Below, one piece after another: positions 15,961 through 24,778 of a DNA stretch of 64,000 bases. The notes under the pieces are model-generated. The model was not told where the DNA came from. It saw only the letters and a program-made list of their open reading frames with translations, and did not search any database. Source of the stretch: Flavobacteriales bacterium (GTDB taxonomy: Bacteria; Bacteroidota; Bacteroidia; Flavobacteriales_E; Vicingaceae); NCBI GenBank assembly GCA_015075325.1, contig JABTUP010000007.1:1-64000 (forward strand), written 5' to 3'. How positions within the stretch are numbered: the stretch's first letter is position 1; every line of letters starts with the position of its first letter. Made by a program: the position numbers and the translations under genes.

Positions 15961-16503
15961 TTAATTGGCAATCTGATATTTTTCTTTAAACGCTTCCCAA
16001 TTCCATATAAAGCTTTCCATAATATCGTCCATTCTCTTTAAAAACATTGGATTTGGACTTTTCATTGCTTTAAAGTATTCATCTTGGTAATCGTTGAGGT
16101 TGTATTTTCCAAAAACCGCTTTAGCTATACCATACAATGTATTTTTTGAAGGTTGATTAACCTTTGCAATATAACATTGATATTCGGTAATTACTTTTTC
16201 TAAAGTTTCCTTATTTACTCCAAACACTTGTGAAAGTTGTTCAAAAACCAAATCAGTTATCCGTTCATCTTGGTTGTTGTTAAAGTGTTCTGGTATGTAT
16301 TTTAGATTTGCAGCAATAATAATAAGTAAAAATTTCTCTGAGTTAGTTTCTGAAATGTTTGGTGAAGTAACAAACTCAGGAGAATCATTTATTATTCCAG
16401 CAACTTCTGGAAAACCTTTCTCAACAGTATCCAACAAATTGTTAATAAAGATATTTACTGCAACATCTTCTTTAATTTTCTTTTTGCCAAATATTGTAAA
16501 CAT
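15961..16503 (-). CDS. Uncharacterised cytoplasmic protein
   Basis: A 180-residue protein that I do not recognise. It has no signal peptide or membrane helix. The composition is acidic and mostly helical (EKFLLIIIAANLKYIPEHFN, ITDLVFEQLSQVFGVNKETL), with an aromatic-rich C-terminus (FIWNWEAFKEKYQ). Its stop codon abuts that of the ZIP gene on the other strand. Good coding character and a clear ATG at 16503 support it being real. Confidence 0.65.
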   Translation of the reverse strand: MFTIFGKKKIKEDVAVNIFINNLLDTVEKGFPEVAGIINDSPEFVTSPNISETNSEKFLLIIIAANLKYIPEHFNNNQDERITDLVFEQLSQVFGVNKETLEKVITEYQCYIAKVNQPSKNTLYGIAKAVFGKYNLNDYQDEYFKAMKSPNPMFLKRMDDIMESFIWNWEAFKEKYQIAN

Positions 16504-16598
16504 ATAACGTACTCTTATTATGGTTTATACAAATTTATACTATACTCAATGTTATATTAACATGATGCTAATAGCTTATTAACAAAGTTATTAACTAA

Positions 16599-16629
16599 AA
16601 AAGCCTTACGCATTTGCGTAAGGCTTTTT
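16599..16629. terminator. Strong bidirectional terminator hairpin
   Basis: AAAGCCTTACGC / GCGTAAGGCTTT, a 12-bp or longer stem with a 3-4 nt loop flanked by A- and T-runs. On the minus strand it lies 20 nt downstream of the gene ending at 16650, so it probably terminates that gene. Confidence 0.85.
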
Positions 16630-16649
16630 GAAAAAATAGTAACGAATTG

Positions 16650-17096
16650 TTATTTTCTGAAAATGTATCTGGTTATAAATATACCGTTACCATCTTCTTT
16701 TCCAGCGTCACTTTCAACGCCACTAACAACAGTAAAAAGTTCCCAACCTTGCTCTGATAATGTGTTTAAAATTGATGTAATCATAGCATCGTTAGAGGCG
16801 ATGTTTTGAAAATTTAAACCAACCATGCTGTAAAAGTTAAGTATTTTGGTTTCGTTTAACTCATCAATTTTAGCATCGCTTCGTTTAATGTCACCTTGTT
16901 TACTGTCTTTTCCATCGGTTCTTTGGGTGGTAAATTGTGCGGCATCAACTACTGATGTTCCTTCAATAATTCTTGAACGCCCTAGCCCTCCAGGAACTAT
17001 AGATTCAATGGTTGTTATTATTTTGTATTGTTTTTGAGCCTGGCTTTCAATAACAAAAGCACTAAGCAATACTGCGGTAAATAGAAATTTTTTCAT
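16650..17096 (-). CDS. Secreted protein of unknown function
   Basis: A 148-residue protein with a signal peptide cleaved near ESQAQ. The mature part begins with a strand KQYKIITTIESI. The C-terminus, ILNTLSEQGWELFTVVSG, resembles the LNxLGxEGWEL helix-strand of DUF4177-like small domains; this is a weak resemblance. It is downstream of and co-oriented with the aminotransferase gene, 43 bp away, and is followed by a strong terminator. The periplasmic location is inferred. Confidence 0.6.
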   Translation of the reverse strand: MKKFLFTAVLLSAFVIESQAQKQYKIITTIESIVPGGLGRSRIIEGTSVVDAAQFTTQRTDGKDSKQGDIKRSDAKIDELNETKILNFYSMVGLNFQNIASNDAMITSILNTLSEQGWELFTVVSGVESDAGKEDGNGIFITRYIFRK

Positions 17097-17139
17097 GTGA
17101 TTTTTTTTAAAGATTAATAAAGAAAAAAATAAACAAACA

Positions 17140-18366
17140 TTATGCCTTTAATTGAGCTTCATTTTTTCTTATTGAAGAACCTTTATATACTTCAAGAGCT
17201 TTCTTTAAACAAACCAACGCTTCTTTTAAAGCTTCTTGATTTAAAACATAAGCAACACGAACCTCTTTTACTCCTAAACCTTTTGTAGCATAAAATCCTG
17301 CTGCAGGAGCTAGCATTACTGTTTGGTTGTTGTACTCAAATTCTTCTAACAACCATTGACAAAATTCTTCAGCATTATCAATTGGTAATTCTGCAACTGC
17401 ATAAAACGCACCTCCTGGATTTGGGCATTTAACTCCTTCAATGGCATTTAAGCCTTCTATAACAATGTTTCTTCGTTGAACATATTCGGCAACAACATTG
17501 TCGAAATAACTTTTAGGCGTTTGTAAAGCAGCTTCGCCAGCTATTTGTCCGAATGTTGGTGGGCTTAGTCGTGCTTGTGCATATTTCATTGCGGTAGCAA
17601 CTACTTTTTTATTTTTTGAAACAAAAGCACCAATTCGAGCACCACACATGCTATATCTTTTTGATACTGAATCGATAACTATTGCGTAATCTTCAATTCC
17701 ATTAAGGTTAAATACCGAATAATGCGTTTGATTATCGTAACAGAATTCACGGTAAACTTCATCAGCAATTAAATACAAATTGTGTTTAATTACGATGTTT
17801 TTTAATGTTTCTAATTCCTCTTTTGAGTAAAGATAACCTGTTGGGTTGCCTGGATTACAAATTAGAATTGCTTTTGTTTTGGGTGTTATTAATTTTTCAA
17901 AGTCGGCAATAGGAGGTAGGCTAAAACCTGTTTCTATTGATGAGGTTACAGGAACTACTTTTACACCAGCCGTTGTAGCAAAACCATTGTAGTTGGCATA
18001 AAATGGCTCTGGAATAATTACTTCATCTCCTTCATTTAAACAAGCATTAAAAGCAAAAAGTAAAGCTTCAGAACCTCCTGTTGTAATTAAAATATCTTCG
18101 AACGAAACATTTAAATTTAACTTGTTGTAATATGCTGCTAATCCTTTTCGGTAGCTTTCTATTCCTGCCGAATGGCTATACTCAACAACATTAAATTTGA
18201 TGTTTTTTATTGCGTCTATAGCAACTTGTGGGGTTTCTATATCAGGTTGACCAATATTTAAATGAAATACTTTTCTTCCTTTCTTTTTTGCAGCTTCTGC
18301 ATAAGGAACCAATTTACGAATAGGTGATTCGGGCATTAAATTGCCTCTGTTTGAAATTAATGGCAT
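17140..18366 (-). CDS. Class I/II PLP-dependent aminotransferase
   Basis: A 408-residue fold-type I aminotransferase, aspartate-aminotransferase-like. The ATG at 18366 (MPLISNRGN) is preferred over an upstream TTG. Visible sites are LNIGQPDIETP near the N-terminus, the cofactor loop TTGGSEALLFAF, ICNPGNPTGYLYS (the conserved Asn), LIADEVYREFCYD (Asp and Tyr) and the Schiff-base Lys in DSVSKRYSMCGARIGAF. The closing Arg is in VKEVRVAYV. The amino-acid substrate cannot be assigned; aspartate, aromatic or branched-chain roles are all possible. Confidence 0.9.
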   Translation of the reverse strand: MPLISNRGNLMPESPIRKLVPYAEAAKKKGRKVFHLNIGQPDIETPQVAIDAIKNIKFNVVEYSHSAGIESYRKGLAAYYNKLNLNVSFEDILITTGGSEALLFAFNACLNEGDEVIIPEPFYANYNGFATTAGVKVVPVTSSIETGFSLPPIADFEKLITPKTKAILICNPGNPTGYLYSKEELETLKNIVIKHNLYLIADEVYREFCYDNQTHYSVFNLNGIEDYAIVIDSVSKRYSMCGARIGAFVSKNKKVVATAMKYAQARLSPPTFGQIAGEAALQTPKSYFDNVVAEYVQRRNIVIEGLNAIEGVKCPNPGGAFYAVAELPIDNAEEFCQWLLEEFEYNNQTVMLAPAAGFYATKGLGVKEVRVAYVLNQEALKEALVCLKKALEVYKGSSIRKNEAQLKA

Positions 18367-18469
18367 AGTTTGAAAATTTAATAAAAACCAAAGGTACAAA
18401 GAAGTTTTTATGGCTCGTTAAATTATAACCAAAGAATAATTATCTTAGTGAAACTTTTTATTAAATGAT

Positions 18470-18997
18470 ATGCCTTTTAACAGTCATAATATTGATGTTT
18501 TTGAAATTAAACCTCGATTTAAATTAATATCTCAATTACCAACGGAGGAGATTTTTAATAGAATCAGACAAGCTTTGCCTCAACAACAAAATGTTGAGGG
18601 AGAGGTTAAGGGTACTCATGTATTTTTAAGTATAAACAAAAATAAAATACATTATTGGTCGCCATATATGGAGGTGGTAATTGAGCAGCAGGTGGATGAT
18701 GCTAGTAAATCGTTTGTTCGCTGCTTAATTGGTCCAAAACAAAGTGTATGGGTAATGTTAATGTTGATGTACATTGCCATTGGGGTTACTTCTTTTTTTG
18801 GAGGTATGTATGGTTTTGCAAAAATGAATTTAGGAATTACATCTTCTTTTTTATGGTTTATACCTGCTGGAATATTGTTGTTTTTTGTCGTTTACTTCAC
18901 TTCAAAGTATGGTCAAAAAAAAGGTAGAGATCAAATGTTGTATTTGGTTAGTTTTTTATATCATGCTATTGATGATGATAATATAGAAAGATTATAA
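18470..18997 (+). CDS. Membrane protein of unknown function
   Basis: A 175-residue protein with a cytoplasmic-looking N-terminal region (residues 1-95, including a strand pair around VFLSINKNKIHYWSPYMEV). Two membrane helices follow (about 100-120, MLMLMYIAIGVTSFFGGMYG; and 125-148, SFLWFIPAGILLFFVVYF), then a short charged tail. I do not recognise the family. It stands alone and is followed by a terminator. Confidence 0.6.
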   Translation: MPFNSHNIDVFEIKPRFKLISQLPTEEIFNRIRQALPQQQNVEGEVKGTHVFLSINKNKIHYWSPYMEVVIEQQVDDASKSFVRCLIGPKQSVWVMLMLMYIAIGVTSFFGGMYGFAKMNLGITSSFLWFIPAGILLFFVVYFTSKYGQKKGRDQMLYLVSFLYHAIDDDNIERL

Positions 18998-19000
18998 CAC

Positions 19001-19030
19001 AAAAAAGGGCTACAATTTGTAGCCCTTTTT
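19001..19030. terminator. Bidirectional terminator
   Basis: AAAAAGGGCTACA / TGTAGCCCTTTTT, a 13-bp stem with loop ATT, 4 nt after the stop at 18997. It lies between convergent genes and could also serve the DUF1573 gene from the other side. Confidence 0.85.
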
Positions 19031-19078
19031 AACCTAATGTGAAAAAAAATACTTAAAAACTAATCAATAACCAATATC

Positions 19079-19537
19079 TTAGTTTTCTACTGGACCAGCA
19101 CCACCTTCTTTAACAGGAGTGGTTTTTGGAGCAATTACATTGCCTTTTATTCTTAAAACTTTAGTGGCTTCTGTAGCATTTGAAGTAATGGTTACAGATT
19201 TGTTAATAGCACCTAAACGTTTAGTATCGTATTTTACTTTAATAGATGATGATTCACCTGGTTTAATTGGTTCTTTTGGCCAAGTAGGAACTGTGCAACC
19301 ACAACTTCCAGTAGCATTAGAAATAATTAAAGGTTCTTTACCAGTGTTTTTGAATTTAAATTCTCTCAATCCATCAGCACCTTGTTCAATAGTTCCATAA
19401 TCAACTACATCAGTTTCGAAAGTGATTGTAGCAGCATTTGGATTTGTTATTACTGCGTTATCTGTTTTTGTTTCTTGAGCTTGGATGCTAAAAATAGTAA
19501 GAGTAGCTAATCCAATTGATAATAATATTTTTTTCAT
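19079..19537 (-). CDS. DUF1573 family secreted protein
   Basis: A 152-residue protein with a signal peptide ending near IQAQ. A single DUF1573 immunoglobulin-like domain follows: ITFETDVVDYGTIEQG, REFKFKNTGKEPLIISNATG and SCGCTVPTWPKEPIKPGE with the paired cysteines. This domain is abundant in Bacteroidota periplasmic and surface proteins and no enzymatic role is known. It ends with a short Pro/Gly-rich tail. Confidence 0.9.
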   Translation of the reverse strand: MKKILLSIGLATLTIFSIQAQETKTDNAVITNPNAATITFETDVVDYGTIEQGADGLREFKFKNTGKEPLIISNATGSCGCTVPTWPKEPIKPGESSSIKVKYDTKRLGAINKSVTITSNATEATKVLRIKGNVIAPKTTPVKEGGAGPVEN

Positions 19538-19643
19538 AATCTCTTTTTTTTGTTTTTCAATTTTCTCTTAACCAAAATTAGTACCAAACTTTATTTAGTG
19601 ATTTAACTTTAACACTTCGTTAACAAAAGAAATACTTTGATAA

Positions 19644-21044
19644 TTAAATCAGGTATTCCGAGTTTAAGTCGGGTATTCTAATGTTAGAAAAGCCCATTTT
19701 TTCTAGCTTTTCACGATATTCAACTTGAACTTCATAGTTTCCGTGAACTAAAAAAAGTTCTTTCACTTTTTTCGGATTATGTTGGGTTAAATAATCAATC
19801 ATTTCATTGTAATCACCATGTGCACTATATTCGTCCATTATTTGAACATCGGCTTTAACTTCGTATTCTTCACCAAAAATTTTAACCATTTTATCTCCTC
19901 GTGCAATTCGGTGTCCTAATGTTTGTGGTGAACAATATCCAACAACTAGTATGGTGTTTCGAGCATTACTAATGTTGTTTTTTAAATGATGCATTATTCT
20001 TCCAGCTTCCATCATACCCGATGCAGAAATAATGATACAAGGCTCTTCAATTTTGTTCAACAATTTCGATTCTTCGGCATCTCTAATATATGTTAGTCGA
20101 TTAAATCCAAAAGGATCGGAATCAATTTTCATGTAATTTAAAATTTTTTGATTGTAGCTTTCTGGGTGGTTTCTTATAATTTCAGTTGCATTGGTAGATA
20201 GTGGGCTATCAACGTAAACATTAATCTTTGGGAGTTGTCCGTTGGTTTCTAATTGGTCGAGAGCGTAAACAATTTCTTGAGTTCGTCCTAAACTAAAGGC
20301 AGGAATAATTAATTTCCCTTTTTTTACAACACAAGTATCATGAACAATGCTTAGTAGTTTTCGTTCGGTATTTGTGGTGTTCTCGTGAATTCTGTTGCCA
20401 TAAGTAGACTCAGTAATAATGTAATCTGCTTCATGATATGGCTCAGGGCTTTTAATAATTTTGTGTTCTTTTCTGCCAATATCTCCAGTATAACATAGTC
20501 TATTAATATACCCTTCTTCATTTACTTTTAAATTTACAGCAGCGGCTCCTAATATATGTCCCACAACAGTAAAACACAGTTCAACATCTTCGTCAACTTT
20601 TACCCATTTATTGTAATTTAAAGCGGTAAAGTATTTTAACGATTCCAGTGCATCTTCAATAGTATATAAAGGTTCTATTAATTCCAATTCTTTTTGAGCT
20701 CTTGCTTTATTTACATATTTTACGTCGGCTTCTTGAATGTGAGCACTATCTACTAGCATTATTTCGCACAAATCTTTGGTTGCTGGTGTGCAATAAATTT
20801 TACCCTTAAACCCTTTTTTTACCAAATAGGGAATTGCTCCAGAGTGGTCGATGTGTGCATGAGATAAAATTAAAAAATCCACTTTTGAAGGATCAAAACC
20901 TAAGTTTTTATTAAAGTTGGAATCGGCAGCATCTTTTCCTTGAAACAATCCACAATCTAACAAAAACTTTTTTCCTGAACGAAGGGTAATCAAATGTTTG
21001 CTACCTGTTACAGTTCTTGCTCCACCTTTAAATTCTATTCTCAT
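19644..21044 (-). CDS. Metallo-beta-lactamase/beta-CASP fold RNA-processing exonuclease
   Basis: A 466-residue protein of the CPSF73/Ysh1-like group. The MBL part has LSHAHIDHSGAIPYL (HxHxDH zinc motif) and a later CYTGDIGR. The beta-CASP insert follows, with ITESTYGNR and PAFSLGRTQEIVYAL. The C-terminal RMMBL section has ISASGMMEAGRIMHHL, DEYSAHGDYNEM and a final LVHGNYE. Proteins of this build act as RNA endo- or exonucleases. It is longer and of different type than RNase J and stands alone. Confidence 0.87.
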   Translation of the reverse strand: MRIEFKGGARTVTGSKHLITLRSGKKFLLDCGLFQGKDAADSNFNKNLGFDPSKVDFLILSHAHIDHSGAIPYLVKKGFKGKIYCTPATKDLCEIMLVDSAHIQEADVKYVNKARAQKELELIEPLYTIEDALESLKYFTALNYNKWVKVDEDVELCFTVVGHILGAAAVNLKVNEEGYINRLCYTGDIGRKEHKIIKSPEPYHEADYIITESTYGNRIHENTTNTERKLLSIVHDTCVVKKGKLIIPAFSLGRTQEIVYALDQLETNGQLPKINVYVDSPLSTNATEIIRNHPESYNQKILNYMKIDSDPFGFNRLTYIRDAEESKLLNKIEEPCIIISASGMMEAGRIMHHLKNNISNARNTILVVGYCSPQTLGHRIARGDKMVKIFGEEYEVKADVQIMDEYSAHGDYNEMIDYLTQHNPKKVKELFLVHGNYEVQVEYREKLEKMGFSNIRIPDLNSEYLI

Positions 21045-21113
21045 GGGTTTTTTTGATACAAATGTAAGCCCAAATTTGATTTTTGGTGGGTTTAAACAAT
21101 AGAGTTTTATGTT

Positions 21114-21121
21114 TAATTTTG
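21114..21121 (+). promoter_or_regulatory. Candidate -7 element for bshB1
   Basis: TAATTTTG matches TAnnTTTG, 45 nt upstream of the bshB1 ATG. The predicted leader would contain the short palindromic repeat at 21131-21156. Confidence 0.35.
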
Positions 21122-21130
21122 TCGAAATTA

Positions 21131-21156
21131 TTCCTCCTTCGGGAGCTAGGGGGCTA
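21131..21156. repeat. Short palindromic intergenic repeat (CTCC-TTCG-GGAG)
   Basis: The sequence CTCCTTCGGGAG forms a 4-bp stem closed by TTCG and is followed by CTAGGGGGCTA. Its style is that of dispersed Bacteroidota REP-like elements. It lies between the candidate promoter and start codon of bshB1. Confidence 0.35.
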
Positions 21157-21166
21157 AATTTATAAT

Positions 21167-21883
21167 ATGAAGTTAGATATTTTAGCTATTGGTGTTCATC
21201 CAGACGATGTTGAGTTAAGTTGTTCGGGAACCATTTTAAAGCACATTGCTCAAGGCAAAAAAGTGGGTATTTTAGATTTAACAATTGGTGAATTGGGTTC
21301 TAGAGGTAGTGGCGAATTAAGATTGATTGAAGCAGCTAAAGCAGCTAAAGTATTGGGTGTTTCTGTTAGAGATAACATTGGATTGGCAGATGGGTTTTTT
21401 AGAAACACCAAAGAAAGTCAGTTGGAAATTATTAAAATAATTAGAAAATACCAGCCCAAAGTTGTTCTTGCAAATGCTATTAACGATAGACATCCCGACC
21501 ACGGAAGAGCTGCTAAACTTATTTCGGAGGCTTGTTTTTATTCGGGACTGGTTAAAATTGAAACCGAATTAAACGGAAAGAAACAAGAAAAATGGCGGCC
21601 AACAGCTGTTTATCATTATATTCAAGATAGATATATTGAACCCGATTTTGTTATAGATGTAACCGATTTTGTAGCAAAAAAAATAGAATCAATTCAGTGT
21701 TTTGGTTCACAATTTTATAATCCAGATTCTGATGAACCACAAACTCCAATAAGTGGAGAATACTTTATGGAATTTATTGGGGCACGTATGATGCAGTTTG
21801 GAAGAGAAATTGGAGTGAAATATGCCGAAGGTTTTACTGCCGAACGCTATGTTGGGGTTGATGATATATTAAGTTTAAGGTAG
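21167..21883 (+). CDS. bshB1: Bacillithiol biosynthesis deacetylase BshB1
   Basis: A 238-residue PIG-L/LmbE-fold zinc deacetylase. The signature AIGVHPDDVELSCSGT (HPDD, Zn ligands) at residues 7-22 and NDRHPDHGRAAKL (HPDH) are clear, and the whole matches BshB1. BshB1 removes the acetyl group from GlcNAc-malate to give GlcN-malate in bacillithiol synthesis. The bshA and bshC genes are not in the window. Bacillithiol is a low-molecular-weight thiol also found in many Bacteroidota. Confidence 0.9.
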   Translation: MKLDILAIGVHPDDVELSCSGTILKHIAQGKKVGILDLTIGELGSRGSGELRLIEAAKAAKVLGVSVRDNIGLADGFFRNTKESQLEIIKIIRKYQPKVVLANAINDRHPDHGRAAKLISEACFYSGLVKIETELNGKKQEKWRPTAVYHYIQDRYIEPDFVIDVTDFVAKKIESIQCFGSQFYNPDSDEPQTPISGEYFMEFIGARMMQFGREIGVKYAEGFTAERYVGVDDILSLR

Positions 21884-21886
21884 TAA

Positions 21887-22549
21887 TTAAATAACTACTG
21901 TTTCTTTTGCTCCCAAAAACTTAGGTTTAGTGTTTAAAATGTAAATATCAATTACAGCAAATGTTTTGGCAAAATATTCACGCACTTTTGTTTTAAACGA
22001 ATAATGCTGAGGTGGTGTTTTTGCTGCAAATCCAATAGCATCGATGTTAAATTTTTGAGCAATAAACAAGGCTCGCTCAATATGAAATTCCTGAGATATG
22101 ACAATAAAATTGTTTTGTCCGAAAACTTCCTTGCACCTTACCACTGAATCTAATGTTCTGAAACCTGCAAAATCTAATGTAATAGCACTTTCTGGAATAC
22201 CTTCTTTAACCAAAGCTCTTCGCATTTCTCGTGGTTCGTTATATTCAAACAGGCTGTTGTCGCCACTTACTATAATGTGTTTTATTTTACCAGAATTATA
22301 AAGTTCAACTACTGTATGAATTCGGTATTTAAAAAATAAGTTGACATAACCTTTGGAGGTATATCTACTGGTACCTAAAACCAATGCCACATTTGTGGGT
22401 GGCACTTTTTCGTATGATGTATATATTTTATTTTTTGAAGCTTGTTTTATGGCAATGTTGGTACCAACCACAAACAATACCATTAGTAAAACCAAACCAA
22501 TAATCCATTTGTTAATTAATAGTTTTCTTATAAAAATTAATTGCTTCAA
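21887..22549 (-). CDS. SanA/YdcF-like DUF218 membrane-anchored protein
   Basis: A 220-residue protein with one N-terminal membrane anchor (about residues 14-35). A DUF218 domain follows: ALVLGTSRYTSKGYVNLFFKYRI, then IIVSGDNSLFEYNEPREMR and FIVISQEFHIERALFIAQ. It resembles E. coli SanA, linked to envelope barrier function and vancomycin resistance at high temperature. The gene lies 3 bp from the convergent bshB1 stop and 5 bp downstream of the UbiA-family gene, so it is probably co-transcribed with the latter. Confidence 0.82.
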   Translation of the reverse strand: MKQLIFIRKLLINKWIIGLVLLMVLFVVGTNIAIKQASKNKIYTSYEKVPPTNVALVLGTSRYTSKGYVNLFFKYRIHTVVELYNSGKIKHIIVSGDNSLFEYNEPREMRRALVKEGIPESAITLDFAGFRTLDSVVRCKEVFGQNNFIVISQEFHIERALFIAQKFNIDAIGFAAKTPPQHYSFKTKVREYFAKTFAVIDIYILNTKPKFLGAKETVVI

Positions 22550-22554
22550 TTCGG

Positions 22555-23418
22555 TTATGATAAAAATAAATCCAACAACACAAAAATTGAAAAAACCACA
22601 CTAGCAATTCCATTAGTGGTAAAAAACGCGAAGTTTACCTTGCTCAAATCGTTGGGTTTTACAATGGTGTGTTGATAGAAAAGCAATGCAATAAAGATGC
22701 CAGAACCTATCCAGTAAAATAAATTTAACGAGCCATAAAACCCCGCAAATAAAATAAGCGATGCCGTAACTATATGTAAAATGGTGGATAAAAACAACGC
22801 ATTTTTTTTACCTAATACAACGGGTATAGAGTGTAATTGTTGTTGTTTATCAAATTCTTCGTCTTGCAAAGCATAAATAATATCGAAACCACTAACCCAA
22901 AACAACACCGCAAACGAAAAAAACAACGGCAACCAATCAAATTTGCCAGTTACTGCCAAATATGCTCCAATTGGTGCTAACGATAATCCAACGCCTAAAA
23001 TCAAATGACACAATGCTGTAAAACGTTTGGTTAAGCTATATCCTAAAACCACAAGCAAAGCTACAGGCGACAAATAAAAACAAAGCGGATTAATAAAATA
23101 AGTGGTAGCGATAAATAATACACAGTTAATAATAACAAACACTAAAGCTGATTTGGGTTGTATCGAACCATTTGGGATTTCTCTAACTTTAGCAGTTCTT
23201 GCATTGGCTTTATCAATATCTCGGTCAATGTAGCGGTTAAATGCCATTGCGGCACTACGGGCAAAAACCATACAAAGTAGTACATACAAAAACAACTTCC
23301 AGTTAATGGGAGTTTGCATTTGTGTCACTGCTAAAAAGAAACCGATAACAGCAAAAGGCAAAGCAAAAATGGTGTGACTAAATTTGATTAACGAGAAGTA
23401 ATTTGATATGGAAGCCAT
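22555..23418 (-). CDS. UbiA-family prenyltransferase (menaquinone or related quinone pathway)
   Basis: A 287-residue integral membrane protein with eight or nine helices. The ATG at 23418 (MASISNYFSL) is preferred over a TTG further upstream. The first Asp-rich motif is MAFNRYIDRDIDKANART (NxxxDxxxD), which binds Mg-prenyl diphosphate; the second is SGFDIIYALQDEEFD. Both match UbiA/4-hydroxybenzoate polyprenyltransferase-like enzymes. In organisms that make only menaquinone, close homologues (MqnP) serve the futalosine pathway. The acceptor here is not determinable. Confidence 0.88.
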   Translation of the reverse strand: MASISNYFSLIKFSHTIFALPFAVIGFFLAVTQMQTPINWKLFLYVLLCMVFARSAAMAFNRYIDRDIDKANARTAKVREIPNGSIQPKSALVFVIINCVLFIATTYFINPLCFYLSPVALLVVLGYSLTKRFTALCHLILGVGLSLAPIGAYLAVTGKFDWLPLFFSFAVLFWVSGFDIIYALQDEEFDKQQQLHSIPVVLGKKNALFLSTILHIVTASLILFAGFYGSLNLFYWIGSGIFIALLFYQHTIVKPNDLSKVNFAFFTTNGIASVVFSIFVLLDLFLS

Positions 23419-23630
23419 TCGTTTTTTATTAAACGATGCCAAAGTTAAGAATAACTATTGTCCTTACTGAATTTTATCTTTTTTTTGGTTAAAATGTAAA
23501 TAGATGTAGCTTTTGAGTTGTAAAAAAATATCATAAAACCGCTGATTATTTTAAAATGCTTTTTTTGAGTGCTTAGATTAGAGTAGAGGGGAAGCATACC
23601 GTTTATCACTTGAAAAAATAAATTCATACG

Positions 23631-23640
23631 TGTTTTTAAT
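23631..23640 (+). promoter_or_regulatory. Putative CarH half-site upstream of the regulator gene
   Basis: TGTTTTTAAT ends exactly 19 nt before the TAACTTTG element at 23660. The same decamer at 24750-24759 ends exactly 19 nt before the TAACTTTG of the crtI promoter, where it is part of a perfect inverted repeat. The shared motif and spacing suggest one DNA-binding protein, most simply autoregulation by the CarH-like protein. It could instead reflect an extended promoter preference. Confidence 0.45.
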
Positions 23641-23659
23641 TTGCTCATTTATTTATTGC

Positions 23660-23667
23660 TAACTTTG
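23660..23667 (+). promoter_or_regulatory. -7 promoter element of the CarH-like gene
   Basis: TAACTTTG, a full match to TAnnTTTG, lies 21 nt before the ATG at 23689. A TTG at 23641-23643 is a possible -33 element. Confidence 0.6.
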
Positions 23668-23688
23668 TTTAACAATACAATTATTTTA

Positions 23689-24588
23689 ATGAACAATATT
23701 AAAGAACAGTTCACTATAAAAGATTTAGAAAATCTTTCGGGAGTAAAGGCACATACCATACGAATTTGGGAAAAACGCTACGGTTTATTGGCTCCGCAAC
23801 GAACCGACACCAATATTAGATACTATGATATTGCGAGTTTGCAAAAATTGCTTAATGTGTCGTTGCTCAACTCAAACGGTTATAAAATATCTAAAATAGC
23901 CAATATTCCAGAAGATAAAATTTCGGCTACTGTTCGCGAGCTCATCTCAAAAAAAGGAGTTAATCATCATGCCATCAATTCGTTTAAATTGGCAATGCTC
24001 AATTTCGATCAAAAATTGTTCGATCACACTTATAATCAATTGCTGGCTCAAAAATCGTTTCGCGAAATTTTCCTCAATTTATTTGTCGATTTTTTAGAAG
24101 AAATTGGTTTATTATGGCAAACCAGCTCTATAACTCCAGCTCACGAACATTTTATAACCAATTTAATAAAACAAAAAATTCAGTTGCATTTAGAAAAACT
24201 GCAATTGCAAACTCCCGATAAAACCAACAATGTTTTTGTATTGTTTTTACCCATCAACGAAATTCACGAATTAGGTTTGTTGTATGCACATTTAGAATTA
24301 ATGTTGCATGGATATCATTCTATATATTTAGGACAAAGTGTTCCGCTTAGCAATTTAAAAGCATTGCAACAACTTCATTCAAAAATTGTTTTTGTATCTT
24401 ATTTTACTGTTTATCCGTTGGTTGAGGAGTTAAATGATTATTTAAGTGAAGTAAAACAAGATGTTTTAAGACCCGAAGATGAATTTTGGGTTTTAGGAAA
24501 ACGATTAAACGAAAAAGAAGTCGAAATTCAAACTTATCCTCAATTAAAATCATTTGATAAGCTAACCGATTTTATCAAGCAACTATAA
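23689..24588 (+). CDS. carH: CarH/LitR-like MerR regulator with a B12-binding photosensor domain
   Basis: A 299-residue regulator. The ATG at 23689 follows a good promoter and is preferred over an in-frame codon at 23641. A MerR winged helix occupies residues 7-75 (FTIKDLENLSGVKAHTIRIW, then EKRYGLLAPQRT). The rest matches the CarH cobalamin module: W143-x9-E153-H154 (LLWQTSSITPAHEH), the four-helix lid over adenosylcobalamin, and E191-x-H193-x-x-G (EIHELG), where the His is the lower cobalt ligand. Known CarH proteins bind DNA as B12-bound tetramers in the dark and release it when light breaks the Co-C bond. The carotenoid operon starts 213 bp downstream on the same strand, behind an inverted repeat that is a likely operator. 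Confidence 0.9.
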   Translation: MNNIKEQFTIKDLENLSGVKAHTIRIWEKRYGLLAPQRTDTNIRYYDIASLQKLLNVSLLNSNGYKISKIANIPEDKISATVRELISKKGVNHHAINSFKLAMLNFDQKLFDHTYNQLLAQKSFREIFLNLFVDFLEEIGLLWQTSSITPAHEHFITNLIKQKIQLHLEKLQLQTPDKTNNVFVLFLPINEIHELGLLYAHLELMLHGYHSIYLGQSVPLSNLKALQQLHSKIVFVSYFTVYPLVEELNDYLSEVKQDVLRPEDEFWVLGKRLNEKEVEIQTYPQLKSFDKLTDFIKQL

Positions 24589-24743
24589 TCAAAGTTAATT
24601 TTTAAAACTTACTTAGCTTTTTAGAAACTACAAACATCACTAGTTTTCTATCACTTCATTTATAACTATTGTAGAAAGTAGTTTTGTTAAATATTGAATA
24701 GAATACCTCTAATTCCTTTAAAAATCGTGTGTAATTTAATTTT

Positions 24744-24771
24744 GTTTAATGTTTTTAATAAAACATTAAAC
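24744..24771. promoter_or_regulatory. Perfect inverted repeat at the crtI promoter, likely CarH operator
   Basis: Arms GTTTAATGTTTT and AAAACATTAAAC (12 bp, perfect) flank TAAT. The repeat ends 7 bp before the TAACTTTG -7 element at 24779, so it spans roughly -49 to -22 and would block RNA polymerase. Its inner decamer TGTTTTTAAT recurs at the carH promoter with identical spacing. Assignment to CarH is inference from position, symmetry and that recurrence. Confidence 0.6.
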
Positions 24772-24778
24772 ATTTTTG

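Noticed and set aside
23445-23648. 67-residue minus-strand ORF between the UbiA-family gene and the CarH-like gene
   Set aside because: It overlaps the promoter region of the regulator, has low-complexity Lys/Phe/Ser composition and no domain or signal; more likely chance.
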